The notes under the pieces were generated by a model. That model had not been told where the DNA came from, did no database searches, and saw nothing but the letters and a program-made list of their open reading frames with translations. 54,182 nucleotides of DNA from an uncultured bacterium (GTDB taxonomy: Bacteria > Patescibacteriota > Minisyncoccia > Moranbacterales > GWC2-37-73): the NCBI GenBank assembly GCA_903861715.1, contig CAIOVI010000037.1, forward strand, positions 1-54,182, written 5' to 3'. The position numbers and the translations under genes were made by a program. Below, one piece after another: positions 22,470 through 30,873 of this stretch (its first letter is position 1; every line of letters begins with the position of its first letter).

Positions 22470-22557
22470 CTATACCAACTTAACTTAATTCATTTCACCC
22501 TGTAAGGGACTAAGTCCCTTTGCGTGAAGTAGCACTAGTTTAGTTAATTCGATATAA
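22470..22557. repeat. Dispersed hairpin repeat, second full copy
   Basis: Blocks: CCAACTTAACTTAATTCATT, CCTGTAAG, hairpin AGGGACT-AAG-TCCCT, TTGCGTG, GTAGCACTA, TTTAGTTAATTCGATAT. It ends next to the pilD stop codon (22558-22560), as the 15181 copy ends next to the stop at 15281. Confidence 0.75.
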
Positions 22558-23358
22558 CTAACCCAGAAGCAAGAAATAACTTTGCAATTGAGGAAAAATT
22601 TGGGGCAGCAGAATCACTAGGAAAACGCCACTAATCAAAAAGGGCGCAAAGGGAACTTGACTTTTCAAACTTTTGCTGCCAAAAGCAATGAGCAGCACGC
22701 TCACAAAAGCTCCGATCACAAAGGAAAGCAGGAGCGCTCCCAAAATATTCGGCCAACCGACAACCAAACCTGCCAAAAAACCTAAATAAGCATCACCCCA
22801 GCCCATCCAAGTTTCCTTGGAATAGCCTGCCAGGGCTGCAAAGAAACCGCCCGCCACCAAGCCGCCCAAAATTCCAGCCGCAATTTTCAAATCAAAAATA
22901 GAACTTGCTAAGGCAAAATTTTGCCAATCTGTGAAAACAAAATAAACCAAACTCACGCCAACCCCCAACCACAAAATGAGCATGGGGATTTCCATATATT
23001 TGAAATCATACACAAAAATGATTAACAAGATGGCAAAAATAATCAAATAAAAGGCCACCAGTGGCCAAGTTGAAAAATCAAGGGCATCAAAAAAATAGCT
23101 GCCTACCAAGGCGAAAAGCACCCCCGTGGAAGCCTCCACGACTGGATATTGCCAAGAAATTTTTTCGCCACAATCCCGACAGCGCGCACTGAGCAAAATA
23201 AAACTCAGCACTGGCACATTGTCAAACCAACGAACTTGCTTTTTGCAATGCGGACAATGACTGCGCTCCAATAAAGATTCCACCACATTAAGACGATACA
23301 CCACCGCATTGAGAAAACTGCCAATGATCAGTCCGAAAATCAAAAAAATAATCCACAT
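22558..23358 (-). CDS. pilD: Prepilin peptidase / leader peptidase
   Basis: 266 residues, integral membrane aspartic protease of the A24 family. GSFLNAVVYRL at 13-23 and two CxxC pairs (Cys35/38, Cys60/63) form the zinc-bound methyltransferase-type domain. Catalytic Asp118 (VYDFKYMEIP) and Asp189 (GWGDAYLG) are both present. About seven to eight transmembrane helices follow. It would cleave and N-methylate all the pilins of this window. It lies just upstream of the minor pilin genes in the same direction. Confidence 0.95.
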   Translation of the reverse strand: MWIIFLIFGLIIGSFLNAVVYRLNVVESLLERSHCPHCKKQVRWFDNVPVLSFILLSARCRDCGEKISWQYPVVEASTGVLFALVGSYFFDALDFSTWPLVAFYLIIFAILLIIFVYDFKYMEIPMLILWLGVGVSLVYFVFTDWQNFALASSIFDLKIAAGILGGLVAGGFFAALAGYSKETWMGWGDAYLGFLAGLVVGWPNILGALLLSFVIGAFVSVLLIAFGSKSLKSQVPFAPFLISGVFLVILLPQIFPQLQSYFLLLG

Positions 23359-23546
23359 AAGGTTTTTGGTTTTAAAAAAATTTTAAAATCACCAACTAGC
23401 TCATTAAACCTATTTCATTTTATCACATTCAGCCAAAAAGCAACAGAGAAAAATTTAAGGTTATGCACAAGCATATAGCCATGGTTAAAAAATGCTAACT
23501 TAGTTTCTAAAAACCATAACTTGCGCATGACCTAAGGTTTACAAAA

Positions 23547-24800
23547 CTATTTTAGAACGTATTTCTTTACCAAATACCATTGACCCAAAAAATCCAAACC
23601 AAAATTAACTGAAAACAGAATCACCACCATTTCCAGGCTAAAAAGTTGCCAATGGGCAACTAACAAAATAGCTAGTATTAATAATGCGCTTCTAAGGATT
23701 AAAAGTGCCAGTGCCAAATTTAGCGAGGTCAAAGAATGCATCAACACCACTGGCTCATAAACAAAGGCCATAAAATAAAAACAACCATAAACCGCAAACA
23801 AAAACTGCAACCATAAATTTGACGGATATTGTGAGCCATAAAGCTTAAGGCCTAAAAATAAACTTCCTAGCAAAGAAAAAAGCAAAGGAAGTAAGCTAAA
23901 ATTAATTAATTTGTTTAATTTAGCATAAATAAGGCTTTTTTGCTTACTTTTTGCAATTAAGGGTAATGACACGTTATTAGCAACAGAAACCAACACTCCC
24001 ACAATTGTCAAAGAAAGCGTATAGTGAACAGAAAAAATTCCCAAGGCATGACTACCAAGATATTTATTTACCACTAATTTATCTCCCATAAAAATAACGC
24101 CGCTAAAGCTCATGTAGGCAAGCATTTTACTATTGAAAGATAAAACTTTTTTAACTACTTGCCAGGAAAATTTCCCAGACCGCCAAAATGGATATACGAG
24201 GGGTAATGCTAAAAAAATACTCAAAACATGGGCTGCAGCAATAGCCAAAATTAAGAACTCAAATTTGGCTGCCTGCGTCCAATAAAGTAAGCCTCCAAAC
24301 AAAGTCAGCGCGACCAAGGCTTCGATGATTTTTATTTTGGCTTGCAACTTGAATTTGCCCAAAGCTCGCAGAAAGCTATCCAGTAAAAGCCTTAGAGCTA
24401 CAATAACTGCGTAAATCAACGTGTAAGCAAAAAGTTGTTCATCCAACGAAAGCATCCCCATTAAAATTCTTCTAATTTGAAAAACCAGGGAAGCCACCAA
24501 TAAAATCACCGCCAATGCAATCAATGTGATAGTGACAATATGATCAGCTTGCTCTTTTTGATTTTTTGCTCCAGAAACCAAGCGCAAACTAGAAGTATCC
24601 AGCGAAAACAACATCCAAATGTTGGCAACTTGAGCAATGACTAATATAATACTAGCCTTGCCAAATTCTGTGGGGCCAAGTACCTTGCCAGCGATTACAT
24701 AAAGCACGAAAAGGGTTAGGCTACCAATCATTACGCCCAAAAAAGAATGCGCAAAATGCCATTGCACTTGCGTAAAATCAAATAGCTTCTTTTTTTCCAT
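23547..24800 (-). CDS. Polysaccharide/lipid-linked glycan flippase (MOP superfamily, Wzx-like)
   Basis: 417 residues with about 12 hydrophobic segments. The start (LGVMIGSLTLFVLYVIAGKVLGPTEFGKASIIL) fits the N-terminal Polysacc_synt domain, where a conserved G.EE/FG motif follows helix 1. It likely moves lipid-linked oligosaccharides across the membrane. It lies at the end of a run of glycosyltransferase genes. The 188 bases upstream of pilD and beyond its stop hold an imperfect inverted repeat (GGTTATGCACAAG ... CTTGCGCATGACC). Confidence 0.85.
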   Translation of the reverse strand: MEKKKLFDFTQVQWHFAHSFLGVMIGSLTLFVLYVIAGKVLGPTEFGKASIILVIAQVANIWMLFSLDTSSLRLVSGAKNQKEQADHIVTITLIALAVILLVASLVFQIRRILMGMLSLDEQLFAYTLIYAVIVALRLLLDSFLRALGKFKLQAKIKIIEALVALTLFGGLLYWTQAAKFEFLILAIAAAHVLSIFLALPLVYPFWRSGKFSWQVVKKVLSFNSKMLAYMSFSGVIFMGDKLVVNKYLGSHALGIFSVHYTLSLTIVGVLVSVANNVSLPLIAKSKQKSLIYAKLNKLINFSLLPLLFSLLGSLFLGLKLYGSQYPSNLWLQFLFAVYGCFYFMAFVYEPVVLMHSLTSLNLALALLILRSALLILAILLVAHWQLFSLEMVVILFSVNFGLDFLGQWYLVKKYVLK

Positions 24801-24841
24801 AAGGATAAACCAAGTGTAAAATAATAAGAAACTTAGAAATC

Positions 24842-25573
24842 TTAGCTTTTACGACAAACTGCCACCAGATATTCATATTCATAGCGAGCATTGACTTTTT
24901 CAATCTGATAATTTCCAAGATCATCCCGAAAAATTTTCCAGAACTTTTTGAGATTTGTCCAAACATAACCATTGATCCGAAAAATTTTGCGAATTTTGTT
25001 TTCAAAAGCCAGTTGCGTTAAGCTTAGTTTATTGAAACCATACATTTGAACCTGCTCAAATTCTGTTTGCAATAAAGCGCTGAATTCAGTTTGAGTATAT
25101 TCCCTGATATGAAATTTATTCCAGGGCTTGCTATCCAAGCCAATGCCAGGATTAGTGACTGTCCGATTGGGAGTCGAGCAAACAAAAACTCCGTCATTTT
25201 TCAAAACCCTCCTCGCCTCCCTTAAAAATTCTTCGGCCTGATCGATGTGTTCAATTGTTTCCAAAGAAATGAAGACGTCCGTAAATTCATTTTCCACTGG
25301 CAAGTCATTACCATCAGCAACTGAGAAGCTCCCTTGTTTTGCTTTTTGATTATTACTATGCGCCAAGGCTATTGCCGCTGGCGAAACATCAAAACCCAGC
25401 AATTGCATTGCCCCTTTTTCCAAAAAAATACTTGCTCCAATTCCAGCTCCGCAAGCACAATCCACCACTATTTTGCCCGCTACAAAATTAGCCGCAAACA
25501 AATACCTGGTCAAATGTTCATTCCAAAGCCATAAAGGGAAAATTTTACTCATTCTTTCTGTGCCTATTCGCAT
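24842..25573 (-). CDS. SAM-dependent methyltransferase (class I)
   Basis: 243 residues. Motif I is VVDCACGAGIGASIFLE, the acidic end of beta 2 is LGFDVSPAAI, and a DVFISLETIEHID segment and LKNDGVFVCSTPN follow, the usual Methyltransf_11 order. The acceptor is unknown; the place between glycosyltransferases and a flippase suggests a sugar or lipid-linked glycan. TTGCAT-17-TATAAT ends 9 bases before the ATG. Confidence 0.85.
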   Translation of the reverse strand: MRIGTERMSKIFPLWLWNEHLTRYLFAANFVAGKIVVDCACGAGIGASIFLEKGAMQLLGFDVSPAAIALAHSNNQKAKQGSFSVADGNDLPVENEFTDVFISLETIEHIDQAEEFLREARRVLKNDGVFVCSTPNRTVTNPGIGLDSKPWNKFHIREYTQTEFSALLQTEFEQVQMYGFNKLSLTQLAFENKIRKIFRINGYVWTNLKKFWKIFRDDLGNYQIEKVNARYEYEYLVAVCRKS

Positions 25574-25582
25574 ATATTTAAT

Positions 25583-25611
25583 ATTATATTGAATTAAAAA
25601 ATCAAATGCAA
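25583..25611 (-). promoter_or_regulatory. Promoter of the methyltransferase gene
   Basis: On the minus strand TTGCAT (25611-25606), 17 bases, TATAAT (25588-25583). The ATG follows after 9 bases, so the mRNA would have almost no leader. This also implies the gene starts a new transcript within the glycan cluster. Confidence 0.7.
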
Positions 25612-25666
25612 TTTATGATTTTGGATGTAAAAAATAAATTGGAATTTTTAGAAAAATAGCTTAGGA

Positions 25667-26695
25667 TTATTGATATAGCGAATCAAAAAAAGTCAGCCCG
25701 AACTTTGAAAACCAACTTTCAATTTTTTGCTTAGAAACCTTGGTATTTTTCTTTATTAGTCTTCTTTTTTTCAACATAGCAGGTAGTTGCCGAAACACGT
25801 CCAGCCATCCTTTGCCGCAAGCTCTTAGCATTTTAAAGGGGCCTATTTGCTTGTGAATTTTACCAGCTGGACCTTTCGCTTGAAAAATCCCAGCCAACAA
25901 AAAAACATAGCGCAGAAAAGTCAGCGTCAAAGCTCTGAGAAAAAAAATGCCCTGATAATTTTTCAGCATAATAAAAAAAATATTGCGATTGGTGTGAAAA
26001 GCCACAAATTCAGAATAAGCTCCAGCGGTGGCGCTTTTCAGGTGATACACCACTGCCCTTGGCGCATAGCTGCACTTCCAGCCTCGCAGCCTTGCGCGCC
26101 AACCCAAATCCAACTCTTCAAAATAAAAGCCGAATGTTTCATCCAAATATTGCCCATCTTCTTGAACATCTTCCAGCAATTCTTTGGTGTAGAGGGCTGC
26201 TGCTCCTGCTGGACAAAAAACTTCAGCTCTTTCGCCAAACAATTCAACTGCTTGTTCAAAACCCCTGTTTTTGGCCAAGCCGTCTGGAGTGATCACCAGC
26301 CCGCAAGAATCCAAAACATTCTTGCGTTTCAAGAATGGGATTTGAGCTGCCACCATGCCTATTTTTTCAGTTTGGTTTAGCTCGCCAACCATCGCCGTCA
26401 AAAAATCTGGCTCAACCTCAGTGTCATTGTTAAGCAGCAAAATTGCCTCGCATCCAAGCTCCCAAGCTTTTTTAATGCCAACGTTGTTAGCTTTGCAAAA
26501 ACCTGAATTGTGGCCCATTGGCAGCCAACTAACCTGAGGAAATTTTTCACTCGCCATTTCCCAGGAGCCATCGCTTGAACCATTGTCCACCACCAAAGTT
26601 TCAAAGTTAGCATAGGAAACTTTTTCCAAAGATTTGAGACAATTTTCCAACAAATCTTTTTTATTGTAACTGACAATAATAATTCCAATTTTCAT
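25667..26695 (-). CDS. Family 2 glycosyltransferase
   Basis: 342 residues from the ATG at 26695 (a TTG at 26707 adds four). GT-A fold: IIIVSYNKKDLLENCLKSL, VVDNGSSDGS, LLNNDTEVEPDF (DxD-like metal site as NDT), FYFEELDLGWRARLRGWK, typical of rhamnosyl- or N-acetylglucosaminyl-type GT2 enzymes. A C-terminal amphipathic or hydrophobic stretch (about 245-275) may attach it to the membrane. It is closely related to the next gene upstream (26768-27805), so these are paralogues. Donor and acceptor unknown. Confidence 0.88.
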   Translation of the reverse strand: MKIGIIIVSYNKKDLLENCLKSLEKVSYANFETLVVDNGSSDGSWEMASEKFPQVSWLPMGHNSGFCKANNVGIKKAWELGCEAILLLNNDTEVEPDFLTAMVGELNQTEKIGMVAAQIPFLKRKNVLDSCGLVITPDGLAKNRGFEQAVELFGERAEVFCPAGAAALYTKELLEDVQEDGQYLDETFGFYFEELDLGWRARLRGWKCSYAPRAVVYHLKSATAGAYSEFVAFHTNRNIFFIMLKNYQGIFFLRALTLTFLRYVFLLAGIFQAKGPAGKIHKQIGPFKMLRACGKGWLDVFRQLPAMLKKRRLIKKNTKVSKQKIESWFSKFGLTFFDSLYQ

Positions 26696-26767
26696 TTGTT
26701 TATTCAAAAAAAATAATGCCTCCTTAATGATTTAAAATTCACAACTATTTTTCCATAAAACCATTTT

Positions 26768-27805
26768 TTATATCTTATAAATAGAATCAAAAAATGGAAT
26801 TCCTAATTCTTTAAACCATCTTTTTACTTCAAGCCTCGTTACTTTTTTATTTTTTTGAATATAACTTCTTTTTTCAAACATTCGTCTGATTTTTTTCATA
26901 GCATCGATATGACTGCTCAAGAATATTTTTACTAACTTTCCGCCGCCATTTTTGTCTTTAACTTTTTTGCCAACACCTTTGCCGAAAAAAATTCCCAGAA
27001 ATAAAAACACATCTCTCAAAAATGCAAGCAAAAAAGCCCTTGCAACATAAAAAAATGAAGGATAATTTTTTATTATGTTAAAAGTAATATTTCTGCTTGA
27101 GTAATAAGCAAAAAAATCAGAATAAGCACCCCCAGTTCCACTTTTTTTGTGATAAACAATAGCCTTGGGTGCAAAAAAGCACTTCCAGCCCTTCAAGCGA
27201 GCTCTCCAGCCTAAATCCAATTCTTCATAACAAAATTCGAAATCCTCGTCAAAATATTCCCCATCTTGCTTAATATCTTCAAGCAACTCTTTGCTATAAA
27301 AAGTTGCTGCTCCAGTTGGACAAAAAACTTCTTGCTGGAAATCTCCAAATTCTTTTGCTTTTCCAGCATTAAGATTTTTGCCAAGACCATCTGGAGTTAT
27401 CAAAAAGCCATTTGCATCTATGATTTGAGGTGAATCAAGTAGTCTGATGTTAGTAGAAATCATTCCGATTTTTTCCGAATTATTAAACGAAAGCATAACT
27501 CCCCTTAAAAAAAAGCTATCAACCACCGTATCATTATTCAAAATCACAACTGCATCACACCCCAAGCTAAAAGCTTTTTTTATTCCCAGATTGTTTCCCT
27601 TACAAAATCCAGAATTATATCCCACTTCAACCAAAAAAACTTTCTCAAATTTTTTTCTGACCAAATCAATTGAGCCATCACTAGAACCATTGTCAACCAC
27701 TATTATATCAAAATTTTCATATTCCAAATCAAACAAGGAAAGCAAGCACCTTTCCAACAACTCTTTCTTATTATAATTTAATACGACAACGCCAATGTGA
27801 CACAT
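26768..27805 (-). CDS. Family 2 glycosyltransferase, paralogue of the 25667 gene
   Basis: 345 residues. Same motif order as its neighbour: VVVLNYNKKELLERCLLSL, VVDNGSSDGSIDLV, ILNNDTVVDSFF, FCYEELDLGWRARLKGWK. Codon use is visibly richer in A and T than in the neighbour (many AAA, TTT, ATT), which may mean a different origin or age. It probably adds a different sugar in the same glycan. Confidence 0.88.
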   Translation of the reverse strand: MCHIGVVVLNYNKKELLERCLLSLFDLEYENFDIIVVDNGSSDGSIDLVRKKFEKVFLVEVGYNSGFCKGNNLGIKKAFSLGCDAVVILNNDTVVDSFFLRGVMLSFNNSEKIGMISTNIRLLDSPQIIDANGFLITPDGLGKNLNAGKAKEFGDFQQEVFCPTGAATFYSKELLEDIKQDGEYFDEDFEFCYEELDLGWRARLKGWKCFFAPKAIVYHKKSGTGGAYSDFFAYYSSRNITFNIIKNYPSFFYVARAFLLAFLRDVFLFLGIFFGKGVGKKVKDKNGGGKLVKIFLSSHIDAMKKIRRMFEKRSYIQKNKKVTRLEVKRWFKELGIPFFDSIYKI

Positions 27806-27829
27806 ACATAATAACTCAATTAATAAAGT

Positions 27830-29008
27830 CTACACTTTCTTTATTCTCAAAATACTATAAAAAAATCCAAAAAATATTGTCTGCAGTCCCAACACCATTA
27901 ACGTAACAGCTATGATCATTTTTCTCACTTCAAAAAAAGTAGCAACACCTAAATTATTTCTTCTCATCCAAAGGTAATAAACATACCCCAAGAGAGAAAA
28001 ACCTATTAAGAAAATTATTAACCCAATCAAAATCATCGTTTCAAGTTTAATATATTTTGAAAGAAATTTGACTATTTTATCATTTTTTTCATCTTCAAAT
28101 TTCTCAGAATAGGCATACATTTTTGTAAAGAAGGCTAAATTGATAATTTGATAACCAATGAGCATCATCATACTTCCCAAAAACATATAATTATAGTCAA
28201 AGAAAAATCCAAAAATGACAACCGGACCTATCGTCAAAGGTGCGATTATTATTGTCCCAAGAAAAAAGAGCACTGCGCCTGGAAAAAGGAACAAGAAGGT
28301 CGGACTATAAAGCAACATAAACCGCAGATGTCTCCATCCATCTTTAAAGGTCCTTAGCTTCGACTCCCCCATTCTTAATCTATAATTAATAGGCAGTTCG
28401 GCGATTTTAAGTTGCGCTTTCCCTGCGTTTATAATCATTTCTGAAGCAAATTCCATCCCAGTTGTTTGCAAAAAAAGTTTTTGATAAGCTTCCCTAGTAA
28501 AAGCTCGCATTCCACAGTGCGCATCTTTAACCTCTATCTTGAACAAAAAATTCAGCAACCAAGTTAAAAAAGGACTTCCAATATAACGATGCAACCAGGG
28601 CATTGCACCCTTCCCTTGAGCGATATCCCCATTTAAACGATTGCCTATAACAAAATCATTTCCTTCTTTCAACTTTTCTAAAAATTTTGAAATTTCAAAA
28701 AAATCATACGTATCGTCAGCGTCGGCCATAATTAGAAAATCTCCCTTGGCCGCAGCAAAGCCTTTCAAATAAGCGCTCCCGTATCCACGCCTCGACTCTT
28801 CAATTAACCTGGCTTGGCTTTTAAGAATTATTTCCTTAGATCTATCACTTGAACCATTATCCACAACCACGACCTCCCCTGCAATCCCTTGCTCAGAAAA
28901 TATCTGAAAACACTTTTCAATACAGATGCCTACACTAGCTTCCTCATTCAAACAAGGTAAAATCACCGAGACCACTACTTTTAATTCGTCCTCTTTTTTA
29001 TCAAGCAT
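27830..29008 (-). CDS. GT2 polyprenyl-phosphate glycosyltransferase with membrane domain
   Basis: 392 residues. The N-terminal GT2 domain (about 10-240) resembles dolichyl/polyprenyl-phosphate mannosyl- or glucosyltransferases: VILPCLNEEASVG, VVDNGSSDRSKEI, GYGSAYLKGF, MADADDTYDF (DxD), HCGMRAFTREAY. The C-terminal part has about four transmembrane helices (around 235-280, 280-300, 325-350, 360-385). It would make a polyprenyl-phosphate sugar used by GT-C enzymes such as the two proteins encoded just upstream. AT-rich like the preceding GT2 gene. Confidence 0.88.
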   Translation of the reverse strand: MLDKKEDELKVVVSVILPCLNEEASVGICIEKCFQIFSEQGIAGEVVVVDNGSSDRSKEIILKSQARLIEESRRGYGSAYLKGFAAAKGDFLIMADADDTYDFFEISKFLEKLKEGNDFVIGNRLNGDIAQGKGAMPWLHRYIGSPFLTWLLNFLFKIEVKDAHCGMRAFTREAYQKLFLQTTGMEFASEMIINAGKAQLKIAELPINYRLRMGESKLRTFKDGWRHLRFMLLYSPTFLFLFPGAVLFFLGTIIIAPLTIGPVVIFGFFFDYNYMFLGSMMMLIGYQIINLAFFTKMYAYSEKFEDEKNDKIVKFLSKYIKLETMILIGLIIFLIGFSLLGYVYYLWMRRNNLGVATFFEVRKMIIAVTLMVLGLQTIFFGFFYSILRIKKV

Positions 29009-29071
29009 AGGCTGGGCAGATGTAAAAAATTATCCAAAGAAATGCTAAGTCCTCTCCAGAATATGATGAGG

Positions 29072-30754
29072 TTATTTTAATTCATATCCCCGAATGTTCA
29101 CGTCATCTGTTTCGGAGCGCTTTTCAATCTTAGCAATAATCAAGTCTGGATTCAAGTCTAAGACGTTTCCCAGCTCGCCAGAAACAATCACAAAATGTGC
29201 TCCAAAATCATTTTTGATAGACTCAATGATTTTGCGAGAATTTTCTTGTTTCAATTGTTGTTTCTGTGCTTCACTGGCAGTCTTCAGGGTGGCCGTAAAC
29301 TTTTCTTGCGCTGTTGCGCAATCTAGCGGCTGATCGCAATACATCCGATATACCAAGATATTATACCACTTCCAATAAAGTGGCGCATCCCGCCAACGAA
29401 CAATTTCTGGCTCCAGGCCAGTGTTGTAAAAATTTTTCGAATTATAAAAAAACACCACTGGGAAAAAACTCCAGTTGTCCAAAAAAACTTTTTCATTCTC
29501 ATTGGATCTTTCCCCCACCCAAGTTGCCACTTCGCCAATCAAACGATAGTGACCGCCATCCATTTCCCGCTTAATATTCAAAAAGCTACTCAAAGTTGCC
29601 ACCAAGAAAAAAATAGTGAGCCCCCCAAGGAAAACTTTTCTGGGCGTCGCCTGAACAACGATGGCTTTTCTTTTTAGTAAAATTGTCGCCACCGAAGCGG
29701 CCAGAAAAACAACTGCCACAAAATAATAATCAAACAGACGCCCGCTGACTGACATTGAACCCACAAGTGACATCAGCGCAAAAAGAAAAGCGCTAAAAAC
29801 CAAGGTGCCATCTTCTTTGTCTAGTGAAAAAGCTTTTTTTCTTTTAGCGCTCACGTAGCAAAAGATCACTATTCCAAAACAAACTAGCAGTAGTAGCAAA
29901 AAAATTTCTGAAGATTCCAACACTTTAAACAAGTCCACTGGATAAAGTTCGCTGCCACCAATTGCAACCGCTGGACTGTTGGCTTTTTGAATAGCTGTCA
30001 ATTGCACATCAAGCACTTGCCGCAAAAAGCCCAGCAAGTCAAAGGAAATTAATTTAAGGCCCACCAAAAGCGCTACCCCCGCCCCGGGCAAGCTTTTCCA
30101 GGAAAATTTGCTCCCAGCCAAAATTCTGGCCGCTTCAACCAGCAGAGCCATCACGACTGGGAAAAACAAGGTGGCTGGATGCCACACAATTTGCAGCAAG
30201 GAAACAAAAAAGAATTTGAAATATTTTTTTTCTTTGGCAAAATAAAGCTCCAGCATCAAAAAAGCTGGCACCAGCACCAAGGCCCTGCCAACCAACATTC
30301 TCTCGGCGAAGAAAATAACTGAAACCAGTGCCAGAATCCAGAAAGCTGCGCCTTTGAGTTTGAGTTTGCGAAAAACCCAATAAATCGTGCTCACGGATAA
30401 ACTCGCCCAAAAAATATCGCTGATCTTGAGACCCAATTCCAGGTTTTTGAAATAGGTGAAAGGAATAAGCGCCAGATTAAACAAAGTCAAAGGGTAAGCG
30501 AGGCTCTGATTGAGGTTAATTGGAATCCAGCGAAAATTTTGCACCGCTGTCCAGCCTTGCGTTCTGATCAGATAGGCATATTTAAAATGAAAAAAATGAT
30601 CATCTTTAAATAAAAAACCTGGACTGGCTAGATAAACACTGGCGTATAGCAGAAAAACGCTCACAAAAACCAGCCCTGCACCAAGCGAGGGGAACTTTTC
30701 AAAATTTACTCTTAATTTCTCCCAGCTGATTTTGACTTGATCAATTACTGTCAT
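29072..30754 (-). CDS. GT-C-like integral membrane protein, paralogue A
   Basis: 560 residues with about ten to twelve transmembrane helices and a soluble C-terminal domain (about 400-560). The first external loop carries an acidic pair in GFLFKDDHFFHFKYA, as in GT-C glycosyltransferases that use polyprenyl-phosphate sugars; the assignment rests on topology and that motif. It is the same length as the next gene upstream and aligns along its entire length, so it arose by tandem duplication. Confidence 0.75.
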   Translation of the reverse strand: MTVIDQVKISWEKLRVNFEKFPSLGAGLVFVSVFLLYASVYLASPGFLFKDDHFFHFKYAYLIRTQGWTAVQNFRWIPINLNQSLAYPLTLFNLALIPFTYFKNLELGLKISDIFWASLSVSTIYWVFRKLKLKGAAFWILALVSVIFFAERMLVGRALVLVPAFLMLELYFAKEKKYFKFFFVSLLQIVWHPATLFFPVVMALLVEAARILAGSKFSWKSLPGAGVALLVGLKLISFDLLGFLRQVLDVQLTAIQKANSPAVAIGGSELYPVDLFKVLESSEIFLLLLLVCFGIVIFCYVSAKRKKAFSLDKEDGTLVFSAFLFALMSLVGSMSVSGRLFDYYFVAVVFLAASVATILLKRKAIVVQATPRKVFLGGLTIFFLVATLSSFLNIKREMDGGHYRLIGEVATWVGERSNENEKVFLDNWSFFPVVFFYNSKNFYNTGLEPEIVRWRDAPLYWKWYNILVYRMYCDQPLDCATAQEKFTATLKTASEAQKQQLKQENSRKIIESIKNDFGAHFVIVSGELGNVLDLNPDLIIAKIEKRSETDDVNIRGYELK

Positions 30755-30873
30755 GCTATGTGATGTATAAAATTAAATCCCTGCATTCTCTTCGAGAATT
30801 AATTTCTAATCAACCAAAGAATATTCAAAAATCTTTCCTTGCAACCAGCAATAATTGCTACTTTAATCCTTGA

